Part shown: positions 57,735-64,000 of the stretch, piece after piece
How positions within the stretch are numbered: the first letter of the stretch is position 1
Layout: the number at the start of each line of letters is the position of its first letter
NCBI RefSeq assembly: GCF_017873175.1
Contig: NZ_JAGGJW010000002.1
Coordinates: 372,001 to 436,000, forward strand
Origin: Neorhizobium petrolearium
Lineage (GTDB): Bacteria; Pseudomonadota; Alphaproteobacteria; Rhizobiales; Rhizobiaceae
Direction: 5' to 3'
Length of the DNA stretch: 64,000 nt
Program-made: the position numbers and the translations under genes
Notes under the pieces: model-generated
Told to the model about the DNA's origin: nothing
The model's input: the letters and a program-made list of their open reading frames with translations, nothing else
Database searches by the model: none

Positions 57735-58202
57735 ATGTCGAAATTCACAGCCATTGCCGTTGCCGCACTCATCGGCGCTCTTTCGATGCAGAATCAGGCC
57801 TTCGCCCAGTCCGCCGACAAGGACGATGATGATGATGATGCGCCCAAAGTCACACGGGCCAGCCAGAATGTCCCGGAACTGATCCTCGGATCGAAGGACG
57901 ACAATTTCGCTGTGAACCAGAAGGACTTCGAACTTATTGCGGGACAGGGCTACCGCTGGAAAATCACGTCCGCAGCCGGCCTCGAATACAAATTCATGAC
58001 CGATCTGTTCCGTAACGTCTGGATGAACCAGATCGTCATCAACGATCTCGAAGTCCACATGAACGGCGCGCCTGCATGGCTGGAATTCGATTCCGAAGGA
58101 ACGATCAACGTCCAGTTCACGACGGTGCGGCCAGGCGAATACACGTGGTCCGTTCCCGATCTGGCGGGCAAAGGCATGACGGGCAAGATCATCATCAAGT
58201 AG
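57735..58202 (+). CDS. Small periplasmic protein with an Asp run
   Basis: A 155-residue protein with a signal peptide ending near residue 25 (FAQS). The mature N-terminus is SADKDDDDDDAPKV, six consecutive Asp, followed by a compact beta-rich domain with NVPELILGSKDDNF and PGEYTWSVPDLAGKGMTGKI near the end, cupredoxin-like in feel but without Cu ligands I can identify. I do not recognise the family. Its operon position suggests a role with the PQQ/lanthanide transport system, perhaps binding a hard metal ion through the Asp run. Confidence 0.82.
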   Translation: MSKFTAIAVAALIGALSMQNQAFAQSADKDDDDDDAPKVTRASQNVPELILGSKDDNFAVNQKDFELIAGQGYRWKITSAAGLEYKFMTDLFRNVWMNQIVINDLEVHMNGAPAWLEFDSEGTINVQFTTVRPGEYTWSVPDLAGKGMTGKIIIK

Positions 58203-58251
58203 CCATCCCAGGCGCGGCCCTTGAGGCGCGCCGCTTGTGAAAGGCCATCCG

Positions 58252-59058
58252 ATGAAGCTGCAGTCCCGTTTAACCGAAACATCGAAGAACGAGGAGAGAG
58301 CGGCGCCCGCCGCTCTCGAACTCGCATCCGTCAGCTATAACTACGGGCAACGAAAGGCGCTCGACAATATCTCGTTTTCCATAGAGCCCTCGCGGTTCAC
58401 CGTGCTCCTTGGGCTCAATGGCGCGGGCAAGACGACGCTCTTCTCGCTCGTCAGCCATCTTTTCTCACCACGGACGGGTCGCATTCGCGTCTTCGGTCAG
58501 GATATCAACCGCAATTCCGGTCCGGCGCTCAGGCGCCTCGGCATCGTGTTCCAGGCCCGCACCCTCGATCTCGATCTCAGCGTCCGGCAAAATCTTCTCT
58601 ATCACGCTGCCCTGCACGGCATTGGAACGCGGGTGGCGCGGCAGCGGATCGATGAGCTCCTTCAATCCATCGACATGACCGACCGTATCGAGGAAAAGGT
58701 GCGCGGCCTTTCCGGTGGACAGATCAGGCGGGTCGAGATCATTCGCGCCCTGTTGCATCGCCCCTCCCTGCTGCTGCTCGACGAAGCAACGGTGGGACTC
58801 GACATCAAGTCGCGCGCGACCATACTGAAAGACATCCGCGCGCTCGTTCAACAGCAAGGGATCAGCGTGCTCTGGGCAACCCATCTGATCGATGAGGTCG
58901 GCCAGGCGGATCAGGTTCTCGTTCTCGACCAGGGAAGGCTCGTCGCCGACGGCCAGGTGTCGACCATTCTTTCTGAGACAGGCACGGAGACAATCAACCA
59001 GGCATTCTCAAAACTAACCGGCATCGCGGATTTGAATGTTCGGGGAGGAAGAACATGA
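58252..59058 (+). CDS. ATP-binding protein of the PQQ-associated ABC system
   Basis: A 268-residue ABC-2-type ATPase. Walker A is LGLNGAGKTTLFSLV near residue 57, signature LSGGQIRRVEIIRALLH near 152, and Walker B LLLLDEATVGLDIKSR; VLWATHLIDEV holds the switch His. The ATG at 58252 has AAGG upstream; a GTG at 58237 is possible. It overlaps the permease gene by four bases (ATGA). The family is PQQ_ABC_ATP. Confidence 0.92.
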   Translation: MKLQSRLTETSKNEERAAPAALELASVSYNYGQRKALDNISFSIEPSRFTVLLGLNGAGKTTLFSLVSHLFSPRTGRIRVFGQDINRNSGPALRRLGIVFQARTLDLDLSVRQNLLYHAALHGIGTRVARQRIDELLQSIDMTDRIEEKVRGLSGGQIRRVEIIRALLHRPSLLLLDEATVGLDIKSRATILKDIRALVQQQGISVLWATHLIDEVGQADQVLVLDQGRLVADGQVSTILSETGTETINQAFSKLTGIADLNVRGGRT

Positions 59059-59924
59059 CCGATGCAGCCGGAACGTTCGCGGGTTCACCGTCGGAGAAAT
59101 GGAAAGGCTTCACCCCGATCCAGTATCTCGTCTGTCTCAAGGGTATTCTCCAACGAGAATGGCTGCGATACCTTTCGCAGAAGGAACGCTTCGTTTCCTC
59201 CCTTGTTCGTCCCCTGCTCTGGCTCTTCATTTTCGCGGCCGGTTTCCGGCAGGTGCTCGGTGTTTCAATCATACCACCGTACGAGACCTATGTTCTCTAC
59301 GAGGTCTACATCACGCCGGGATTGTGCGGGATGATCCTCCTCTTCAGCGGCATGCAGTCCTCACTGTCGATGGTCTATGACCGCGAGATGGGCAACATGC
59401 GCATCCTGCTCGTCAGTCCCTTTCCCCGCTGGTACCTGCTGGTCGCCAAGCTTCTGGCGGGCGTCGCCGTTTCCCTCCTCCAGGTCTATGCCTTTCTGGC
59501 GATCGCCTGGTTCTGGGATGTCAAAGCGCCGGTCGTGGGTTATCTGCTGATCCTGCCTGCGCTCTTCTTCTCCGGATTGATGCTCGGAGCGCTCGGCATG
59601 CTGCTGTCCTCCCTCGTCAAGCAGTTGGAGAATTTTGCAGGCATCATGAACTTCGTGATCTTTCCCATGTATTTCGCCTCCTCGGCACTCTACCCGCTCT
59701 GGCGAGTGCAGGAAGCGAGCCCACTGCTCTATCAGATATGCCTCCTGAACCCGTTCACCTACGCGGTTGAGCTTATCCGTTTCGCTTTTTACGGCCGTAT
59801 TGAATGGACATCGCTGATCGTCGTGCTGGCCGTTACGCTCGCCCTGCTCGGCGGAGCTATTCTGGCTTATAATCCCGCACGCGGTCTCACTGTCCGCAAG
59901 CAGGATATGGGAGGAAACCAATGA
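59055..59924 (+). CDS. ABC-2 type permease of the PQQ-associated system
   Basis: A 289-residue membrane protein with six predicted segments, of the ABC-2 (exporter-type) permease family, near PedC-type alcohol ABC permeases. Features: ILQREWLRYLSQKERFVSSLVRPLLWLFIF near residue 34, YDREMGNMRILLVSPFPRWYLL near 110 and the LLSSLVKQLENFAGIMNFVIFPMYFASSALYPL region near 180. ABC-2 permeases usually export, so pairing with a binding protein is unusual. Confidence 0.92.
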   Translation: MTDAAGTFAGSPSEKWKGFTPIQYLVCLKGILQREWLRYLSQKERFVSSLVRPLLWLFIFAAGFRQVLGVSIIPPYETYVLYEVYITPGLCGMILLFSGMQSSLSMVYDREMGNMRILLVSPFPRWYLLVAKLLAGVAVSLLQVYAFLAIAWFWDVKAPVVGYLLILPALFFSGLMLGALGMLLSSLVKQLENFAGIMNFVIFPMYFASSALYPLWRVQEASPLLYQICLLNPFTYAVELIRFAFYGRIEWTSLIVVLAVTLALLGGAILAYNPARGLTVRKQDMGGNQ

Positions 59925-60544
59925 AGCGATATGTTCCTCTGATCGCAATGCTCGCCGCGCTATCGGCCACACCGACGGCCCTTGCCGCGGCAAATGTCGA
60001 TCCCGACTGGCCTTGCATTCAACGCAAAGTGCCCGAGATTTCGATCGGCCAGGTTTGGAACGGCGACGAGCTGCCCGAAACGGCCAAGCAATGGGACAAG
60101 GACCCTCAGGTGGCCGATCTCGCCGCCGAACTCGTCAAGCGCAGCAATCCGATCGAAAATGCTCGCAAGCAGGTTTCGGCTTATGCCGCGACCCTGCCGA
60201 AAGAGCAGGTGCGTGAAAAGCTGGAGCAACTTTTCATGGGGGTGTTCGACAGGATCAATATAGAGCGCGGCCAGATCATCTCAGGCATTGCACGCTATGC
60301 CGAAAAGCAAAGGCAGCTTGCGGCAGATGTCAGAAAGAAGGCCGCAGAAATCGACAGAATGCGAGCCGCAGCCGATACCGACCAGGCGGAGCTTGCCAGG
60401 CATGACCAACAGCTGACATGGGAGACGCGTATCTTCGAAGAGCGTGTCCAATCACTAACCTATGTCTGCGAAGTTCCGACGCTAATCGAGCAGCGGCTCT
60501 ACAGCATTTCAAAGATCATCGATGAGACGATGCAAAAGAACTGA
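59921..60544 (+). CDS. Periplasmic coiled-coil protein of the PQQ-associated ABC operon
   Basis: A 207-residue protein with signal peptide (residues 1-22, ALAA). The mature start has DPDWPCIQRKVPEISIGQVWNG, then long helices rich in Ala/Glu/Lys at about 65-195 (KQRQLAADVRKKAAEIDRMRAAADTDQAELARHDQQL), a likely coiled coil. Two Cys, in WPCI and YVCEV, could pair. Overlaps the permease by four bases. I do not recognise a characterised family; position implies it works with the transporter. Confidence 0.85.
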   Translation: MKRYVPLIAMLAALSATPTALAAANVDPDWPCIQRKVPEISIGQVWNGDELPETAKQWDKDPQVADLAAELVKRSNPIENARKQVSAYAATLPKEQVREKLEQLFMGVFDRINIERGQIISGIARYAEKQRQLAADVRKKAAEIDRMRAAADTDQAELARHDQQLTWETRIFEERVQSLTYVCEVPTLIEQRLYSISKIIDETMQKN

Positions 60545-60618
60545 CATTCCATAAGATCAAACCTGATGGCCGGAATGTAGCCAGCCATCGAATGACCCAC
60601 TTCCATCTCTCGCGCAAT

Positions 60619-60649
60619 ATGGCCGAGACGTTTGACACGCCTCGGCCAT
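60619..60649. terminator. Bidirectional hairpin between PQQ-ABC operon and glpV
   Basis: A perfect 9-bp stem ATGGCCGAG / CTCGGCCAT with a 13-base loop lies between two convergent operons. It lies 19 bases past the glpV stop on the minus strand and 74 bases past the last plus-strand stop, so it could stop either. Confidence 0.6.
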
Positions 60650-60668
60650 TGATCGTGGTGGCAAAGCC

Positions 60669-62390
60669 TCAGTTCTGCCAGCTCTTCACGAGTTCGTCGT
60701 AGTTGATGGTGATCGGCTTTTCCTTCTCGTTCTCGACCTTCAACTGCGGCGCGAGATTGCCTTTCGAGACGGCGTCCTTGTTCCAGTATTCGAGGTCATG
60801 CTCCTCGGCAAGCTTCGGACCGATATCGCCCTGGACGCCTGCACGTTCGAGGCGCTGCAGCACCTTCTCCTGTTCGGCGCAAAGCGAATCCATCGCCTCC
60901 TGTGCGGTTTTTGCACCCGAAGACGCATCACCGATCGCCTGCCACCACAGTTGGGCGAGCTTCGGATAATCCGGAACGTTGGTGCCGGTCGGCGACCACT
61001 GCAGACGGGCCGGCGAGCGATAGAACTCGATGAGGCCGCCGAGCTTGGGCGCACGGTCGGTGAAGGACTTGTGGTCAAGCGTGGACTGACGAATGAAGGT
61101 GAGACCGACATGGCTCTTCTTCACGTCCACGGTCTTTGACGTCACGAACTGCGCATAGAGCCAGGCTGCCTTCGCGCGATCGTCCGGGGTGGATTTCATG
61201 AGCGTCCAGGAGCCGGCATCCTGATAGCCGAGCTTCATGCCATCCTTCCAGTAGACACCATGCGGGCTCGGAGCGAAACGCCACTTCGGCGTGCCGTCCG
61301 AATTGACCACCGGCAGGCCTTCCTTCACGAAGTCAGCGGTAAAAGCAGTATACGTGAACATCTGCTGGGCGATTTCGCCTTGCGACGGAACCGGGCCGGA
61401 TTCCGAGAAGGTCATGCCCTGGGCCGCGGCCGGCGCATAGGCCTTCATCCAGTCGAGATACTTCTGGATCGAATAGACGGCCGCAGGACCATTGGTGTCG
61501 CCGCCGCGCGCAACGCATGAGCCCACCGGACGGGAGTTCTCATCGACCTTGATGCCCCATTCGTCAACCGGTTTGCCGTTCGGAATACCCTTGTCGCCGT
61601 TGCCGGCCATCGATAGCCAGGCGTCGGTGAAGCGCCAGCCGAGCGACGGGTCCTTCTTGCCGTAGTCCATATGGCCATAGACCTTCTTGCCGTCGATCTC
61701 GCGGCCGGTGAAGAACTCCGCGATGTCCTCGTAGGCCGACCAGTTGACCGGAACGCCGAGGTCGTAGCCGTACTTCGCCTTGAAATCCGCCTTGTTCTTC
61801 TCGTCATTGAACCAGTCGTAACGGAAGAAATAGAGGTTGGCGAACTGCTGGTCGGGCAGTTGATAGAGCTTGCCGTCCGGCGCGGTGGTGAAGGACTTGC
61901 CGATGAAATCGTCGATGTCGAGGTCCGGGTTGGTGACGTCCTTGCCTTCATTCGCCATGAAGTCGGTCAGGCTGCGCGCCTGCTGATAACGCCAATGCGT
62001 GCCGATGAGGTCGGAGTCGTTGATGTAGGCGTCGTAGATATTCTCGCCCGACTGCATCTGCGTCTGCAGCTTTTCAACCACGTCGCCTTCGCCGATCAGG
62101 TCATGGGTGATCTTGATGCCGGTGATTGCCGTGAAGGCAGGCGCCAGCACCTTGGATTCGTATTCATGGGTAGTGATGGTTTCGGAGACGACCTTGATGT
62201 CCATGCCGGCAAAAGGCTTTGCCGCATCGACGAACCATTGCATTTCCTTTTCCTGCTCGGCACTGGAAAGCGTCGACATGTCGCCGATTTCCTTGCTCAG
62301 GAACTGTTTGGCCTCCTCCATCCCGGCGAATGCCGAGCCGGTCAGTGCCAGCAGCATGGCTGCCGTTGTCGTCATAAGATGCCGTCGCAT
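60669..62390 (-). CDS. glpV: Glycerol ABC transporter substrate-binding protein GlpV
   Basis: A 573-residue periplasmic binding protein with a signal peptide (LALTGSAFA). The long extracytoplasmic domain, with YESKVLAPAFTAITGIKITHDLIGEGDVVEKLQ near residue 75 and GKLYQLPDQQFANLYFFRYDWFND near 155, matches GlpV of the rhizobial GlpSTPQUV glycerol importer. GGGAGG is upstream of the ATG. Order glpP-glpQ-glpU-glpV fits that operon. Confidence 0.9.
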   Translation of the reverse strand: MRRHLMTTTAAMLLALTGSAFAGMEEAKQFLSKEIGDMSTLSSAEQEKEMQWFVDAAKPFAGMDIKVVSETITTHEYESKVLAPAFTAITGIKITHDLIGEGDVVEKLQTQMQSGENIYDAYINDSDLIGTHWRYQQARSLTDFMANEGKDVTNPDLDIDDFIGKSFTTAPDGKLYQLPDQQFANLYFFRYDWFNDEKNKADFKAKYGYDLGVPVNWSAYEDIAEFFTGREIDGKKVYGHMDYGKKDPSLGWRFTDAWLSMAGNGDKGIPNGKPVDEWGIKVDENSRPVGSCVARGGDTNGPAAVYSIQKYLDWMKAYAPAAAQGMTFSESGPVPSQGEIAQQMFTYTAFTADFVKEGLPVVNSDGTPKWRFAPSPHGVYWKDGMKLGYQDAGSWTLMKSTPDDRAKAAWLYAQFVTSKTVDVKKSHVGLTFIRQSTLDHKSFTDRAPKLGGLIEFYRSPARLQWSPTGTNVPDYPKLAQLWWQAIGDASSGAKTAQEAMDSLCAEQEKVLQRLERAGVQGDIGPKLAEEHDLEYWNKDAVSKGNLAPQLKVENEKEKPITINYDELVKSWQN

Positions 62391-62465
62391 GATATCCTCC
62401 CAGAGTTTGCGATTGCATGTTCAGTTCGAGGCATCCGGCATTCCGGCGCCCGTATCAGCTTGCCT

Positions 62466-62747
62466 TTAGACGAAGCGGAAAACGCCGATGGCGTAGACCA
62501 CCGCTATGGCAAGAGCCCACCACAGGTTGGGACCGGCCAGTCCCAGCCATGCGAGATGAATGAATGCTGCCCCGAGCAGCGAGATGAAGAGCCGGTCTCC
62601 CCGCGTCGTTTCAAACCGCAAGATGCCGACGCGCGGCGAGCCTCCCGGTGCAAAATATTCCCAGACGCTCATGCCGACCAGCAGCATGAGGATCGTCAGG
62701 AAGAACAGCGCCGTTGGAGGCGTCCAGGCCATCCATGAAAAGTTCAT
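62466..62747 (-). CDS. glpU: Small membrane protein GlpU (DUF2160)
   Basis: A 93-residue protein with about three hydrophobic segments (WTPPTALFFLTILMLLVGM, LFISLLGAAFIHLAWLGLAG, ALAIAVVYAIGVFRFV) and the motif SVWEYFAPGGSPRVGILRFETTRGDRLF. This is the DUF2160 family that accompanies rhizobial glycerol ABC transporters (GlpU). Start ATG at 62747 gives the family length. Between glpQ and glpV; 16 bases from glpQ. Confidence 0.9.
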   Translation of the reverse strand: MNFSWMAWTPPTALFFLTILMLLVGMSVWEYFAPGGSPRVGILRFETTRGDRLFISLLGAAFIHLAWLGLAGPNLWWALAIAVVYAIGVFRFV

Positions 62748-62763
62748 GCGTGCTTCCTCCTGG

Positions 62764-63591
62764 TCAGACGCGGCCGAGGGCAAAGCCCTTGGCGATGTAG
62801 TTTCGGACGAAATATATGACGAGAGCGCCCGGCACGATGGTCAGCACGCCTGCTGCAGCAAGCACGCCCCAATCCATGCCCGCCGCCGAGACCGTGCGCG
62901 TCATGATCGCGGAAATGGGCTTTGCCGCCGTCGTCGTCAGCGTGCGGGCGAGAAGCAGTTCCACCCACGAGAACATGAAGCAGAAGAAGGCGGCGACCCC
63001 GATTCCAGAGGCAATCAGCGGCATGAAAATCCTGACGAAGAAGCGCGGGAAGGAATAGCCGTCGATATACGCCGTCTCGTCGATTTCCTTCGGCACGCCC
63101 GACATGAAGCCCTCCAGGATCCAGACCGCGAGCGGTACGTTGAACAAGCAGTGCGCAAGCGCGACCGCGATATGCGTGTCGATGAGGCCGAAGGCGGAAT
63201 AAAGCTGGAAGAACGGCAGCGCGAAGACGGCGGGCGGTGCCATGCGGTTCGTCAAGAGCCAGAAGAACAGGTGCTTGTCGCCGAGGAACCGATAGCGCGA
63301 GAAGGCATAGGCGGCCGGTAGCGCCGCGAGCACCGAAATCACCGTATTCATCACGACGTAGATGATCGAATTGATATAGCCCGAATACCAGGAGGGATCG
63401 GTGAAGATCACCGTGTAGTTCCTGAGCGTCGGGTTCTGCGGCCAGAGCGAGAAGGTGCCGGTGATTTCGGCATTCTCCTTGAAGCTCATGTTAATCAGCC
63501 AATAGATCGGCAACAGCAGAAAGATGATATAGATCGTCGAAACCAGCCAGGAGAAGTTGCCGGCAGGCTTGTATTTCATCGGCGAAGCCAT
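62764..63591 (-). CDS. glpQ: Glycerol ABC transporter permease GlpQ
   Basis: A 275-residue permease of the MalG type with six membrane segments and the EAA loop GFMSGVPKEIDETAYIDGYSFPRFFVRIFMPL near residue 165. ATG at 63591 gives the normal length; the upstream frame is part of the glpP region. Follows glpP by 14 bases. Confidence 0.92.
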   Translation of the reverse strand: MASPMKYKPAGNFSWLVSTIYIIFLLLPIYWLINMSFKENAEITGTFSLWPQNPTLRNYTVIFTDPSWYSGYINSIIYVVMNTVISVLAALPAAYAFSRYRFLGDKHLFFWLLTNRMAPPAVFALPFFQLYSAFGLIDTHIAVALAHCLFNVPLAVWILEGFMSGVPKEIDETAYIDGYSFPRFFVRIFMPLIASGIGVAAFFCFMFSWVELLLARTLTTTAAKPISAIMTRTVSAAGMDWGVLAAAGVLTIVPGALVIYFVRNYIAKGFALGRV

Positions 63592-63605
63592 GGCTCTCTC
63601 CTTTC

Positions 63606-64000
<395 letters not shown>

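Overview
The window looks like part of a secondary replicon (megaplasmid or chromid) of an alphaproteobacterium in the Rhizobiales, near Ensifer/Sinorhizobium, Rhizobium or Shinella. I infer this from the GC-rich coding style, the red-type (form IC) RuBisCO operon with cbbX, the GlpSTPQUV-type glycerol transporter, and the block of xoxF, pqq, cbb and tetrahydromethanopterin (H4MPT) genes. From memory this resembles the gene content of the S. meliloti pSymB C1 region; no database was searched. No rRNA, tRNA, CRISPR array, insertion sequence or replication origin was recognised.

Layout. 1-2358 (minus): start of a sugar-type ABC operon (GntR regulator, ATPase, LplB-type permease cut by the window edge). 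2639-2974: a 7Fe-type ferredoxin. 3142-10102 (minus): a tight operon with a NitT/TauT-type ABC importer, an FAD dehydrogenase, a CaiB-type CoA-transferase, an enoyl-CoA hydratase and a LysR regulator, probably for uptake and CoA-dependent breakdown of an unidentified acid. 10399-16502: accessory genes (two glutathione transferases, an ornithine cyclodeaminase-like protein, an ECF sigma factor with a possible remnant of its anti-sigma gene, a TetR regulator, a second CoA-transferase).

16588-60544 is a nearly complete autotrophic methylotrophy island. PQQ synthesis (pqqABCDE) lies next to xoxFGJ, a methanol dehydrogenase of the lanthanide type with its cytochrome and periplasmic partner. A NitT/TauT-like ABC importer, a small secreted Cys-containing protein and a class I cytochrome c follow. 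The cbb operon (cbbFPTALSXE with divergent cbbR) provides Calvin-cycle CO2 fixation. The H4MPT branch then occupies about 18 kb: fhcBADC, mtdB, mch and fae, plus cofactor-synthesis genes for H4MPT and methylofuran (RFAP synthase, a PCD-like protein, two ATP-grasp enzymes, CitG-like, HisA-like, MfnF-, MfnE- and MfnB-like, DHPS-like, AfpA/DmrB-like, DUF447-like). At 55475-60544 is a six-gene operon of the ABC system associated with PQQ-dependent alcohol dehydrogenases; a related system in Pseudomonas putida (Ped) has been linked to lanthanide supply.

The logic is: methanol is oxidised in the periplasm by XoxF with electrons to XoxG; formaldehyde is captured by Fae, oxidised through MtdB, Mch and Fhc to formate, and probably on to CO2 by a formate dehydrogenase not in the window; the CO2 is fixed by RuBisCO. 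No mxaFI is present, so methanol oxidation from this locus should need lanthanides.

60669-64000 (minus): part of a glycerol ABC transporter (GlpV, GlpU, GlpQ, partial GlpP).

The most interesting parts are the poorly characterised accessory genes: two candidate import systems around the lanthanide/PQQ enzymes, an Asp-rich periplasmic protein, a MfnB-dihydroneopterin aldolase fusion, and a HisA-like enzyme with one phosphate loop altered.
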